DNA of 64,000 bases from Nisaea acidiphila (GTDB lineage: Bacteria; Pseudomonadota; Alphaproteobacteria; Thalassobaculales; Thalassobaculaceae): assembly GCF_024662015.1 (NCBI RefSeq), contig NZ_CP102480.1, positions 2,452,501-2,516,500 of the forward strand. The letters are read 5' to 3'. Every line of letters begins with the position of its first letter. Positions within the stretch are counted from its first letter, which is position 1. Under the pieces are notes generated by a model, which searched no databases, had not been told where the DNA came from, and saw only the letters and a list, made by a program, of their open reading frames with translations. Both the position numbers and the translations under genes were made by a program. Below are positions 17,402 through 26,303 of the stretch, in pieces.

Positions 17402-18400
17402 GTGCTGACCTACCTTGTCCGCCGCATCCTGATTATGATCCCGACGCTCATTGCGATCAGCGTGATCACCTTCGTCATCATCCAGTTGCCGCCCGGCGAC
17501 TACCTGACGACGATGATCAACGAGATGCAGAGCCAGGGCGAAAATGTTGATCAGTCGAAGATCGAAGCCCTGCGCGCGCAGTACGGTCTCGACCGGCCGA
17601 TGTACGAGCAGTACTTCCTCTGGGTGACCGGCCTGCTGCAGGGCGATTATGGTTATTCCTTCGAATACCAGCTGCCGGTAGCGGATGTCGTCGGCGACAG
17701 GGTGTTCCTGACCTTCGTGCTCAATTTCGCGACCATCATCTTCATCTGGGCGGTCGCCTTTCCGATCGGCATCTATTCCGCGACCAACCAGTACAGCATC
17801 GGCGATTACGGCCTGACCTTCATCGGTTTCATCGGGCTCGCCACGCCGAACTTCCTGCTGGCGCTGATCCTGCTCTACCTTGCCAACATCTGGTTCGGGA
17901 CCTCGATCGGCGGACTGATGGACCCGAAATATCTCGATCAGCCCTGGAGCGTCGAGAAGGCCCTGTCGGTGCTTGAGCATCTCTGGGTCCCGGTGGTCGT
18001 GATCGGGACCTCCGGCACAGCAGCGATGATCCGCCGGCTGCGGGCAAACCTGCTTGACGAGCTGCAGAAGCAATATGTCATTACCGCCCGCGCCAAGGGG
18101 CTGCCGCCGTTCCGCGCGCTGATGAAGTATCCGCTCCGGATGTCTCTGAACCCGTTCATCGCCGATATCGGCAATATGCTGCCGCAGGTGATCTCGGGCT
18201 CCGCCGTGGTTTCCATGGTGCTCTCGCTGCCGACCACGGGACCGATGCTGATCGGTGCGCTGCAGAGCCAGGACATGTATCTCGCCGGCTCCTTCCTGAT
18301 GTTCCTGGCGCTGCTGACGGTGATCGGGATGTTCATTTCCGACCTGCTGCTGGCGGTACTCGATCCGAGGATCAGGCTCGGCGGGGGGGCGAACCGATGA
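17402..18400 (+). CDS. Importer permease, DppB/OppB type
   Basis: The 332-residue inner-membrane protein starts with the usual MLTYLVRRILIMIPTL first helix and has about six membrane segments. The EAA-loop region near ITARAKGLPPFRALMKYPLR contacts the ATPase. Compared with DppB there is an extra periplasmic segment after helix 1 (MINEMQSQGENVDQSKIEAL). It starts with GTG 11 nt after the binding protein and its stop overlaps the next ATG by 4 nt. Confidence 0.93.
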   Translation: MLTYLVRRILIMIPTLIAISVITFVIIQLPPGDYLTTMINEMQSQGENVDQSKIEALRAQYGLDRPMYEQYFLWVTGLLQGDYGYSFEYQLPVADVVGDRVFLTFVLNFATIIFIWAVAFPIGIYSATNQYSIGDYGLTFIGFIGLATPNFLLALILLYLANIWFGTSIGGLMDPKYLDQPWSVEKALSVLEHLWVPVVVIGTSGTAAMIRRLRANLLDELQKQYVITARAKGLPPFRALMKYPLRMSLNPFIADIGNMLPQVISGSAVVSMVLSLPTTGPMLIGALQSQDMYLAGSFLMFLALLTVIGMFISDLLLAVLDPRIRLGGGANR

Positions 18401-19569
18401 GCGTCACCTCGGGCGAGGGTCCGCGCACGGACCATTACGTCAATCGCGAGCCGTTCAACCCGAACGAGGACTCGGTCCTGACGCCGGAGCAAGAACGCTA
18501 CTACATGGCGTCCCAGTGGCAGATGATGTGGTGGAAGCTGAAGCGCCACCGCGTCGCGGTCATTTCCGGGCTCTTCCTGCTGCTGCTCTATTTCTCGACC
18601 ATCATCAGCGAGATGATCGCGCCTTACGCTCTAGCGACCCGGCACACCGACCATATCTACGCGCCGCCGCAGCGGGTGCACCTGTTCCACGAGGGCAGCT
18701 TCGTCGGCCCCTTCGTCTACGGGCTCGACTACACGCTGAACATGCGCAACCTGAAGCGGGAATACAGTCCGAACCCGGAAAAGGTGCAGGAGCTGCGCTT
18801 CTTCTGCTCGGGCGATCCCTACAGGTTCTGGGGCGCGGTGGAGACCGATTTCCATCTGGTCTGTCCGGCGGAGGACGGGACGCTCTTCCTGCTCGGCACC
18901 GACCGGCTCGGGCGCGATATGTTTTCGCGTATCGTCTACGGCACCCGGATCTCGCTCACCGTCGGCCTGATCGGCATCGCGGTCAGCTTCGTGCTTGGCA
19001 TCGTGATCGGAGGCGTCGCCGGCTATTACGGCGGCTGGATCGACAGCCTGACCCAGCGCATCATCGAGATCATCCGCTCCTTCCCGGAACTGCCGCTCTG
19101 GATGGCGCTCTCTGCCGCCCTGCCGGTGACCTGGAGCCCGATCCTGATCTATTTCGGCATCACCATCATCCTCGGCTTGCTTGACTGGACCGGTCTCGCG
19201 CGGGCGGTGCGCTCCAAGCTGCTGGCGCTGCGCGAGGAGGATTTCGCCGTTGCCGCCCAGCTGATGGGCGCAAAGCCGAAGCGGATTATCGGCCGCCATC
19301 TGCTGCCGAGCTTCATGAGCCACCTGATCGCCTCGGCGACGCTCTCGATTCCGTCCATGATCCTCGGCGAGACCGCGCTCAGCTTCCTCGGCCTCGGACT
19401 GCGTCCGCCGATCACCTCCTGGGGGGTCCTGTTGACCGAGGCGCAGAACATCAATGCGGTCGAACTCTATCCCTGGATCATGGCGCCCGTGGTGCCGGTG
19501 ATCCTGGTCGTTCTCGCCTTCAATTTCTTCGGCGACGGGCTTCGGGACGCGGCAGATCCGTACAAGTAG
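18397..19569 (+). CDS. Importer permease, DppC/OppC type, with periplasmic insertion
   Basis: The 390-residue inner-membrane protein has an N-terminal cytosolic segment and first helix (about 52-72), then a long periplasmic stretch (about 75-165) before the usual LGTDRLGRDMFSRIVYG motif. That stretch is much longer than in DppC and contains two Cys residues that could pair. The remaining five helices and the EAA motif (AAQLMGAKPKRIIGRHLLPS) are typical. It completes a four-gene importer. The insertion fits the oversized binding protein; this pairing is inference. Confidence 0.92.
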   Translation: MSVTSGEGPRTDHYVNREPFNPNEDSVLTPEQERYYMASQWQMMWWKLKRHRVAVISGLFLLLLYFSTIISEMIAPYALATRHTDHIYAPPQRVHLFHEGSFVGPFVYGLDYTLNMRNLKREYSPNPEKVQELRFFCSGDPYRFWGAVETDFHLVCPAEDGTLFLLGTDRLGRDMFSRIVYGTRISLTVGLIGIAVSFVLGIVIGGVAGYYGGWIDSLTQRIIEIIRSFPELPLWMALSAALPVTWSPILIYFGITIILGLLDWTGLARAVRSKLLALREEDFAVAAQLMGAKPKRIIGRHLLPSFMSHLIASATLSIPSMILGETALSFLGLGLRPPITSWGVLLTEAQNINAVELYPWIMAPVVPVILVVLAFNFFGDGLRDAADPYK

Positions 19570-19648
19570 GCCTCACGGTCACGAGCGCGCTTGAAACCGC
19601 GCTCCGACTGTGATTGAAAGCGCCGGAAATCCGCGGGGAGTACCAACC

Positions 19649-20851
19649 ATGTCAGCCTATCGCACTCTCGATGCCCTCGATGCCAAGGGCCGCACCGTCC
19701 TGCTGCGCGTGGACCTGAACGTTCCGATGAAGGACGGCAAGGTGACCGACGCAACGCGGATCGAACGGGCCGCGCCGACAATCCTGGCGCTGCGCAAAAA
19801 AGGCGCGAAGGTCGTGGTGCTGTCCCATTTCGGTCGGCCAAAGGGCGAACGGGTGGCGGAAATGTCTCTGGCACCGGTGGCCGCGCCGCTCGCGCAGGCG
19901 CTGGGCGACGTGTCGGTGGCCTTTGCCGACGATTGCGTCGGTGCGCCGGCCGAGACCGCCGTCGCCGCGATGTCCGACGGCGATGTTCTGCTGCTGGAAA
20001 ATCTCCGCTTCCATAAGGGCGAGGAGAAGAACGAGGCGGAATTCACCAAGGCGCTGGCCAAGCTCGGCGATATCTATGTGAACGACGCCTTTGCCACCGC
20101 GCATCGCGCCCATGCCTCGACCGAAGGGCTCGCCCATCACCTGCCGGCCTATGCAGGCCTTCTGATGCAGGCGGAGCTGGAAGCGCTCGGCAATGCGCTC
20201 GAATCCCCGAAACGCCCGGTCGCGGCCGTGGTCGGCGGCGCCAAGGTGTCCACCAAGCTGGATCTGCTCGGCAACCTGCTGCCCAAGGTCGATTACCTGA
20301 TCATCGGCGGGGGCATGGCCAATACCTTCCTCTTCGCCCAGGGCCATGAGGTGGGCAAATCGCTGGCCGAGCGGGATCTCGCGGACACCGCCCGCAAGAT
20401 CATTGCGAAAGCGGAACAGGAAGGCTGCACGATCTGCCTGCAGACGGATTGCGTGGTGGCCGCCGAGTTCGCCGCGAACGCGCCCTCCGAGGTGGTCCCG
20501 GTCACCGCCGTGCCGGACGACAAGATGATCCTCGATGCGGGTCCGGAGAGTGTGGCGGCTTTCGCGGAAATCCTGAAGGACAGCGAGACGCTGGTCTGGA
20601 ACGGTCCGCTCGGCGCTTTCGAGATCGCGCCCTTCGATGCCGGGACCGTCGCGCTCGCGCGGACGGCGGCGGAGCTGACCGACCAGGGCGCGCTTCTCAG
20701 CGTTGCCGGCGGCGGCGACACGGTGGCCGCGCTGGTGCATGCGGGGGTGGCGGACCGTTTCAGCTACGTCTCGACGGCCGGTGGCGCCTTCCTCGAATGG
20801 CTCGAGGGCAAGACCCTTCCGGGTGTCGCGGCGCTGATGACGGACCGCTGA
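19649..20851 (+). CDS. pgk: Phosphoglycerate kinase
   Basis: The 400-residue protein is full length for bacterial phosphoglycerate kinase, which moves a phosphate between 1,3-bisphosphoglycerate and ADP in glycolysis and gluconeogenesis. Visible motifs are [13 protein letters not shown] near the N-terminus, [36 protein letters not shown], and the C-terminal GGGDTVAAL nucleotide loop. ATG 19649 has GGGGAG at good spacing. It stands alone here, without gap or fba next to it. Confidence 0.97.
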   Translation: MSAYRTLDALDAKGRTVLLRVDLNVPMKDGKVTDATRIERAAPTILALRKKGAKVVVLSHFGRPKGERVAEMSLAPVAAPLAQALGDVSVAFADDCVGAPAETAVAAMSDGDVLLLENLRFHKGEEKNEAEFTKALAKLGDIYVNDAFATAHRAHASTEGLAHHLPAYAGLLMQAELEALGNALESPKRPVAAVVGGAKVSTKLDLLGNLLPKVDYLIIGGGMANTFLFAQGHEVGKSLAERDLADTARKIIAKAEQEGCTICLQTDCVVAAEFAANAPSEVVPVTAVPDDKMILDAGPESVAAFAEILKDSETLVWNGPLGAFEIAPFDAGTVALARTAAELTDQGALLSVAGGGDTVAALVHAGVADRFSYVSTAGGAFLEWLEGKTLPGVAALMTDR

Positions 20852-20886
20852 TCCCAAATCGCGAATCGGCGAAAAACCGGGAGATA

Positions 20887-20915
20887 TTGACTATTTACCC
20901 TTTTTAACCCATATT
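20887..20915 (+). promoter_or_regulatory. Candidate sigma-70-type promoter of the 79-residue orphan gene
   Basis: TTGACT at 20887-20892 is followed after 17 nt by CATATT (or after 18 nt by ATATTT). The stretch is markedly AT-rich compared with its surroundings and lies 22 nt before the start codon. Confidence 0.4.
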
Positions 20916-20936
20916 TACGGGAGTTGGAGAAGGTAA

Positions 20937-21176
20937 ATGATACCCGCTGTCCCGGTAACTGTTCCTCTGAATGCGACGCTCCCGACCCTGGTTGCCCCCC
21001 GGCCGGTGGAGCAGGAGCGCGACCGGAACAACTCGCCGCTGACGGCGGCTGCCGTATCCAGTTCCGATGAAAACAGCGAAGTTCAGGGCGATAACGAGCG
21101 CGCAACGGCGCTGCGGAATCAGGCCCGCAGGGAAACGCAACGCGAACGTGGGGATGCTATCGACATCCTCGTTTGA
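20937..21176 (+). CDS. Small orphan protein, 79 residues, unknown function
   Basis: This protein has a Pro/Val/Ala-rich N-terminal half and a highly charged C-terminal half (about 45-72, rich in Arg, Glu, Gln, Asn) that probably forms a helix, ending in DAIDILV. It has no signal peptide or membrane segment. I do not recognise the family. It has its own candidate promoter, a GGAGAAGG ribosome-binding site at 20926-20933 and a terminator hairpin right behind it, so it is a real monocistronic gene by context. Confidence 0.6.
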   Translation: MIPAVPVTVPLNATLPTLVAPRPVEQERDRNNSPLTAAAVSSSDENSEVQGDNERATALRNQARRETQRERGDAIDILV

Positions 21177-21200
21177 GTTCGGAATACGCCCGGAAGTTTC

Positions 21201-21234
21201 AGCGCGGTCCTATACGGGCCGCGCTTTCTTTTGG
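21201..21234 (+). terminator. Rho-independent terminator after the orphan gene
   Basis: Arms AGCGCGGTCC and GGGCCGCGCT pair over 10 bases with one G-U, around a TATAC loop. TTCTTTT follows. Confidence 0.75.
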
Positions 21235-21281
21235 AGCCGGCTCTGCTAGGCTTTTTCCGGCAGCCTGCGACGGGGAGAAAG

Positions 21282-21818
21282 ATGGTCGACGAGCGGAGCG
21301 AAGCGAAAGGGCCGGTTACCAAACTGGTCCCCGAGGGCGACGAGCGGGAACGTCTGGTCTGCACCGATTGCGGCTTCATCAATTACATCAATCCGAAGAT
21401 CGTCGTGGGCGCGGTGGCAACCTGGGAGGACAGGTTCCTGCTCTGCAAGCGCGCGATCCCGCCGCGGCTCGGTTACTGGACCCTGCCCGCCGGCTTCATG
21501 GAGGAAGGCGAGTCGACCCAGGACGGTGCCGCCCGCGAAGCCTGGGAGGAGGCCCGGGCCCGGATCGAGATCGGTCCGCTGCTCGGCGTCTACAACATCC
21601 CCCGGATCAGTCAGGTGCAGATGATCTACCGGGCAAGGCTGCTCTCGGACGAGATCTCCGCTGGCCCTGAGAGCGAGGATGTCGGGCTCTTTACCTGGGA
21701 TGAGATCCCGTGGGACGAGATCGCCTTCCCGACCGTTCACTGGGCCTTCGCGCATTATCGCGAGACGCTGGGCCAGGGCGAGTTCGCGCCGCGCTCGGAA
21801 ATGCCGATGGGGGTTTGA
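21282..21818 (+). CDS. NUDIX hydrolase with N-terminal CxxC zinc-ribbon segment
   Basis: The 178-residue protein has a short N-terminal [13 protein letters not shown] segment (a partial zinc ribbon as in NADH-pyrophosphatase-like NUDIX proteins) followed by the NUDIX domain. The NUDIX box is [20 protein letters not shown], keeping the catalytic Arg-Glu and Glu-Glu pair; the final conserved Gly is replaced by Arg. Such enzymes hydrolyse nucleoside diphosphates linked to another group, for example ADP-ribose. ATG 21282 is preceded by GGGGAG. It converges on ftsY with repeat copy B between. Confidence 0.88.
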   Translation: MVDERSEAKGPVTKLVPEGDERERLVCTDCGFINYINPKIVVGAVATWEDRFLLCKRAIPPRLGYWTLPAGFMEEGESTQDGAAREAWEEARARIEIGPLLGVYNIPRISQVQMIYRARLLSDEISAGPESEDVGLFTWDEIPWDEIAFPTVHWAFAHYRETLGQGEFAPRSEMPMGV

Positions 21819-21848
21819 GCGCTGATCCACCGCTCTCAACCCTTTACT

Positions 21849-21931
21849 GTCGTCATTCCCGCGAACGCGGGGACCCAGGGAACATAAAGCTGGGTCTGTC
21901 ATCTCTGGGTCCCCACTTTCGTGGGGATGAC
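21849..21931. repeat. Dispersed palindromic repeat, copy B
   Basis: This 83-nt element has the same architecture as copy A at 1735-1816: GTCGTCATTCCC, hairpin CCCGCG-aac-GCGGGG, GACCCAG, a variable centre, then CTGGGTCCCCAC-tttc-GTGGGGATGAC. Its two ends are inverted copies of each other. It occupies the gap between the convergent NUDIX gene and ftsY. Confidence 0.78.
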
Positions 21932-21952
21932 AACTGAAGAAATGAGTAGGGC

Positions 21953-22900
21953 CTACTCAAGCCCCATCAGATCGCGGGCGAAACGATCGGCCTCGAAAGG
22001 CTGCAAATCTTCCGCACTCTCGCCGACGCCGACCGCATGGACCGGCAGGCCGACTTGGTCGGCCAGTGCCACCACGACCCCGCCGCGGGTGCTGCCGTCG
22101 AGCTTGGTGACGACGAGGCCGCTGACCTCGACCATCTCCTTGAAGGCCTTCACCTGACTGTGCGCGTTCTGACCGACGGTGCCGTCCAGCACCAGCACGC
22201 AATCGTGCGGCGCCGTCTCGTCCTGCTTGCGGATGACGCGGATCACCTTGGCGAGCTCTTCCATCAGCTCGGCCCGGTTCTGCAGCCGTCCGGCGGTGTC
22301 GATCAGCAGCACGTCGGTCCCGGCGGCTTTCGCCTCGTCGATCGCATCGAAGGCCAGTGCCGCTGCGTCAGATCCTTGCGGTTTCGCAATGACCCGTGTG
22401 CCGGTGCGCTCGCCCCAGACCTGGAGCTGCTCGATGGCGGCGGCGCGGAAGGTGTCGCCGGCCGCCATCATCACCGAGAGGCCGCGATCCCGAAACTGTT
22501 TGGCGAGCTTGCCGATCGTGGTGGTCTTGCCGCTGCCGTTCACGCCGACCATGAGCACGATATGCGGCTTGCGGCCGGTCGCGACCTCGAGCGGCTTGGC
22601 GACGGGACCCAGGATTTCGGCGATATCCTCGGCGAAGGCGGTGCGGACCTCCTCGTCCGTCACGTCCTTGCCGAACTTTTCCTTGGCGAGATTGGCGATC
22701 AGTTTGGCGGAAGTCTCGACCCCGAGATCCGCCGTGATCAGGACCTCTTCCAGCTCTTCCAGGCTCTCGCCGTCGAGCCGTTTCTTGGTGAAGACCCCGG
22801 AGATGCCGCCGACCAGCTTGCCGGAGGATTTGGCAAGCCCGTCTTTCAGGCGCCGGAACCAGCCGCGGCGCTCTTCCGTTTCCGCTTGTTCTTCGCTCAT
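21953..22900 (-). CDS. ftsY: Signal recognition particle receptor FtsY
   Basis: The 315-residue GTPase docks ribosome-SRP complexes at the inner membrane and pairs with Ffh (encoded at 29057). It has the NG domain with GVNGSGKTTTIGKLA (G1), DTAGRLQN (G3), TKLDGSTRGG (G4) and a C-terminal GVGE-DLQPF segment. The acidic A domain is short, only some 20 residues (SEEQAETEERRGWF), as in many alphaproteobacteria. The start at 22900 overlaps the mtaB stop by 4 nt (ATGA), so the two are translationally coupled. Confidence 0.96.
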   Translation of the reverse strand: MSEEQAETEERRGWFRRLKDGLAKSSGKLVGGISGVFTKKRLDGESLEELEEVLITADLGVETSAKLIANLAKEKFGKDVTDEEVRTAFAEDIAEILGPVAKPLEVATGRKPHIVLMVGVNGSGKTTTIGKLAKQFRDRGLSVMMAAGDTFRAAAIEQLQVWGERTGTRVIAKPQGSDAAALAFDAIDEAKAAGTDVLLIDTAGRLQNRAELMEELAKVIRVIRKQDETAPHDCVLVLDGTVGQNAHSQVKAFKEMVEVSGLVVTKLDGSTRGGVVVALADQVGLPVHAVGVGESAEDLQPFEADRFARDLMGLE

Positions 22901-24186
22901 GCGGCGGATTTCCGTTCGATCTGACCGATAAGGTGGGTGCCGTCGCTGCCGGTGATGCGGACAGGGACGATCTCGCCGGGAACGCCTCCCTCGAGGCGGA
23001 CCGGCGCGAAATTCTCCGCGCGCCCGAGATCCGGTTTCTCGACCAGCACGGATTGCAGGCTTCCGCTGAGGCCGTCGAGGAACCGGGCGAGGCTGCGTTC
23101 TCCGGCAGCGCGGAGCATTGCCGCACGTTCTTTCCGGAGCGGTCCCGGAACCTGCGGCATCTTCGCCGCCGGGGTGCCCGGACGGGCGGAATAGGGGAAG
23201 ACATGCAGGTAGGAGAGGCCGCATTCCTCGACCAGTGCGAGGCTGTTGGCGAACATCTCCTCACTTTCGGTCGGGAAGCCGGCGATGATGTCGGCGCCAA
23301 AGGCGATGTCGGGCCGCGCCGCCCGCATCTCGCGGCAGAACGTTATGATGTCGGAACGGTTGTGCCGGCGCTTCATGCGCTTCAGGATCATGTCGTCCCC
23401 CGCCTGCAGGCTGACATGCAGATGCGGCATCAGGCGCGGCTCGTTCCTGACGAGCTGCAAGAGGTCGTCGTCGATCTCGACCGCGTCGATCGAGGAGAGG
23501 CGGAGGCGTGGCAGTTCCGGCACCAGTGCCAGCAGGCGGCGCACCATCTGCCCGAGTTCCGGCTTGCCCGGCAGGTCGGCGCCGTAGGAGGTGATGTCGA
23601 CCCCGGTCAGTACGATCTCGCGGTAGCCGTTCGCCACCAGCTCGCGTATCTGGCGCACGATCTCGCCCATCGGCACCGAGCGGCTGTTGCCGCGGCCGAA
23701 CGGGATGATGCAGAAGGTGCAGCGATGGTCGCAGCCCTGCTGGACCTGTACGAAGGCCCGGGCGCGCCCTTCGAGACCGGCGACGAGATGCGACGCCGTC
23801 TCCTTCACGCTCATGATGTCGTTGACGAGGATCCTGGCCTCCCCTGGAGCGTTCCAGGTCTCGGCTTTCAGCTTCTCCTCGTTGCCGACCACCCGGTCGA
23901 CCTCTTCCATCGCCGCATAGGCGGCGGGATCGATCTGCGCGGCGCAGCCGGTGACCACGATCTCGGCCGCCGGATTGGCGCGGCGGGCCTTGCGGATCGC
24001 CTGGCGGGCCTGGCGCTCGGCTTCGCGTGTGACGGCACAGGTATTGATGACGACGACATCCTCGCGCCCGGCACGGGCGAGATGGTCGCGGATGACCTCG
24101 GACTCATAGGCATTCAGACGGCAGCCGAAGGTCTCGACCGGCCGGCCCGTAGTGCGCCCGTCCGTGTTGTCGTCAGTCTCGTTCAT
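22897..24186 (-). CDS. mtaB: tRNA t6A37 methylthiotransferase MtaB
   Basis: The 429-residue radical-SAM enzyme converts t6A to ms2t6A at position 37 of tRNAs that read ANN codons. The N-terminal methylthiotransferase domain supplies three cluster cysteines (TFGCRLN, NTCAVT, VTGCAAQ). The radical SAM cluster motif QGCDHRCTFC has the CxxxCxxC spacing, and a TRAM-like C-terminus follows. I chose ATG 24186 because the conserved start region begins 17 residues later; an upstream in-frame ATG at 24246 would add 20 residues of low-complexity sequence. It is transcribed with ftsY, and dapF lies 84 nt upstream. Confidence 0.93.
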   Translation of the reverse strand: MNETDDNTDGRTTGRPVETFGCRLNAYESEVIRDHLARAGREDVVVINTCAVTREAERQARQAIRKARRANPAAEIVVTGCAAQIDPAAYAAMEEVDRVVGNEEKLKAETWNAPGEARILVNDIMSVKETASHLVAGLEGRARAFVQVQQGCDHRCTFCIIPFGRGNSRSVPMGEIVRQIRELVANGYREIVLTGVDITSYGADLPGKPELGQMVRRLLALVPELPRLRLSSIDAVEIDDDLLQLVRNEPRLMPHLHVSLQAGDDMILKRMKRRHNRSDIITFCREMRAARPDIAFGADIIAGFPTESEEMFANSLALVEECGLSYLHVFPYSARPGTPAAKMPQVPGPLRKERAAMLRAAGERSLARFLDGLSGSLQSVLVEKPDLGRAENFAPVRLEGGVPGEIVPVRITGSDGTHLIGQIERKSAA

Positions 24187-24270
24187 GGGGCGAGAAATGG
24201 CCGGAAACGCCCCCGAATGCAAGCGTTGCGGGCGGCGGGGTGCCATGCGCGCGCCGCATGGTGCGGGCGC

Positions 24271-25101
24271 TCAGGTGAGCGTATCGAGGTCGAGCGTGCC
24301 TTTGAAACTGAGCGCGACCGGGCCGGTCATCAGCACGTGTCCGTCCTCGCGCCACTCGATCGTGAGGGTGCCGCCGTCGAGTTCCACATCCGCTTTGCGG
24401 CCGGAAAGGCCGCGCCGTGCCGCCGCCACCAGCACCGCGCAGGCGCCGGAGCCGCAGGCCTCGGTGATGCCCGCGCCGCGTTCCCAGACCCGCATGCGGA
24501 TGTCCTCCGGGCCGCGCACGGTAGCGAACTCGATATTGGCCCGGTCCGGGAAGATGTCGCTGGTCTCCAGCTTCGGCCCGATCTCGGAGAGCGGGATCGC
24601 GTCCGCGTCCTCGACGAAGATGACCGCGTGGGGATTGCCCATATTCACACAGCAGGCGGGGCCGTAGGGATTGCCCGGGATCTCGACATTCAGCGTGTCG
24701 ACGCTCTCTGCCAGCGGGATCTCCGCCGCGTCCAGCCGTGCCGGGCCCATATCGACCCGGACCCGCCCGTCGTCCAGGCGCTCGCAGATCAGCGTGCCCG
24801 CAACCGTTTCGAGACCGATTCGATCCTTGCCGAGTTCCGCCATCACCAGATCCGCGACGCAGCGCGTGCCGTTGCCGCAGGCGCCGGCTTCGCTGCCGTC
24901 CGGATTGTGGATGCGCATGAAGGCGTCGCCGCCGTTCTTCGGCGCCTCGATGGTGAGGAACTGGTCGTAGCCGACGCCCCGCCGCCGGTCGCCCACGGCG
25001 CGGTAATCCCGCTCGCTGAGGGCGGGGCCGGGCTCGCGGCCGTCCAGCACGACGAAGTCGTTGCCGAGACCGTTCATCTTGAGGAATGCGATCTGTCTCA
25101 T
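24271..25101 (-). CDS. dapF: Diaminopimelate epimerase
   Basis: The 276-residue protein interconverts LL- and meso-diaminopimelate for lysine and peptidoglycan synthesis. Both catalytic cysteines are present in the two half-domains: EAGACGNGTRCVA and EACGSGACAVL. The N-terminus FLKMNGLGNDFVVLD is classical. ATG 25101 is chosen because it starts 8 residues before that motif. It heads the dapF-mtaB-ftsY order common in alphaproteobacteria, and diverges from the Ldh-family gene with a 92-nt gap. Confidence 0.96.
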   Translation of the reverse strand: MRQIAFLKMNGLGNDFVVLDGREPGPALSERDYRAVGDRRRGVGYDQFLTIEAPKNGGDAFMRIHNPDGSEAGACGNGTRCVADLVMAELGKDRIGLETVAGTLICERLDDGRVRVDMGPARLDAAEIPLAESVDTLNVEIPGNPYGPACCVNMGNPHAVIFVEDADAIPLSEIGPKLETSDIFPDRANIEFATVRGPEDIRMRVWERGAGITEACGSGACAVLVAAARRGLSGRKADVELDGGTLTIEWREDGHVLMTGPVALSFKGTLDLDTLT

Positions 25102-25193
25102 GGCGGCATATATATCGGCTGCATCGGGCAATTCCAATAAGCGACGGCGCCCGCTACCGTGTCCGCCGTGAGATTGAGTCGAGGGAGTGGAAC

Positions 25194-26264
25194 ATGATCA
25201 CGGTTGCGCATGACGCGCTCGAGAAACTGGTCGCGGAGATGATCGGCCGGGCGGGCAGCAATCCGGAAGAAGCGGGCAAGGTCGCGCGCAATCTGGTCGA
25301 GGCCAACTGTCTCGGGCATGACAGCCACGGCATCGGCCTGGTCGCGCAGTACATGGACCATGCCCGCACCGGCGCGCTGACCGTGAACGGACATATCAGC
25401 CTGGTTTCCGACAACGGGGTCTATCTGCTGCTCGACGGCAACATGGCCTACGGGCAGGTCACGGGCATCGAGGCGATGGAACTCGGCATCGACCGGGCGC
25501 GCACGGCCGGGGCCGCGATCGTCGGTTTGCGCAACTCGCACCATCTCGGCCGCATCGGCGCCTGGGGCGAGATGTGCGCCAAGGCGGGCTTCATCTCGAT
25601 CCATTTCGTCAACGTGGTCGGCCACCGCCCGCTCGTCGCCCCATGGGGCGGGGCCGAGGCGCGCTACTCGACCAACCCCTATTGCACCGCCGTTCCGGCG
25701 ACGGACAGGAACCCGATGTTCGTGCTCGACATGGCGACCAGCCGGGTCGCGCTCGGCAAGGTCCGGGTCGCCTACAATGCCGGCAAGGAAGTGGTCGAGG
25801 GGGCGCTGATCGATCACCAGGGCCGGCCGACCCGCGAGGCGGCGGTGATGTACGAGGAGCCGACCGGCGCCCTGCAGGCCTTCGGCGAGCACAAGGGCTA
25901 CGGCCTCGCCCTGCTCGGCGAGATCCTCGGCGCGGCCCTGCTCGGCGGTCCGGTGACCGATCCGAAGCACCAGGAGCGCAACACGATCTGCAATTCCATG
26001 CTGACGGTGATCATCGACCCGAAGGGCTTCGGCAAGGACATCCCGTTCGGCGACCTGATCGACTCCATGCTCGCCTACGTCACCAGCGCGCGCCCAGCGG
26101 AGGGCATCGACAAGATCCGCATCGCGGGCGAGCCGGAACGGGAGACCTCGGCGGAGCGCAAGGCGAACGGCGTCCCGATCGATCCCGGCACCTGGGCGCG
26201 CCTGGTCGAGGCGGGCGTCAATGCCGGCCTGGACCGGCATCAGTTCGACGGGATCGCGAAGTAA
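25194..26264 (+). CDS. Ldh-family (malate/L-lactate/ureidoglycolate dehydrogenase type) oxidoreductase
   Basis: The 356-residue protein belongs to the NAD(P)-dependent Ldh_2 family, distinct from classical malate dehydrogenase. Typical segments are NCLGHDSHGI near 43-52, AIVGLRNSHHLGRIGAWGE near 110-130, and DMATSRVALGKV. Family members reduce 2-oxo acids or oxidise malate, sulfolactate or ureidoglycolate; the substrate here is undetermined. A GAGGGAG ribosome-binding site precedes ATG 25194. Confidence 0.88.
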   Translation: MITVAHDALEKLVAEMIGRAGSNPEEAGKVARNLVEANCLGHDSHGIGLVAQYMDHARTGALTVNGHISLVSDNGVYLLLDGNMAYGQVTGIEAMELGIDRARTAGAAIVGLRNSHHLGRIGAWGEMCAKAGFISIHFVNVVGHRPLVAPWGGAEARYSTNPYCTAVPATDRNPMFVLDMATSRVALGKVRVAYNAGKEVVEGALIDHQGRPTREAAVMYEEPTGALQAFGEHKGYGLALLGEILGAALLGGPVTDPKHQERNTICNSMLTVIIDPKGFGKDIPFGDLIDSMLAYVTSARPAEGIDKIRIAGEPERETSAERKANGVPIDPGTWARLVEAGVNAGLDRHQFDGIAK

Positions 26265-26303
26265 AAGGGTTGAGAGGATCCGGCGCATGAGTCCGGTGCG
26301 ACA

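Noticed and set aside
13585-19569. Glycan cluster and peptide importer as one functional unit
   Set aside because: Same strand, but no shared overlap; the importer is a self-contained four-gene set, so a joint role is not supported.
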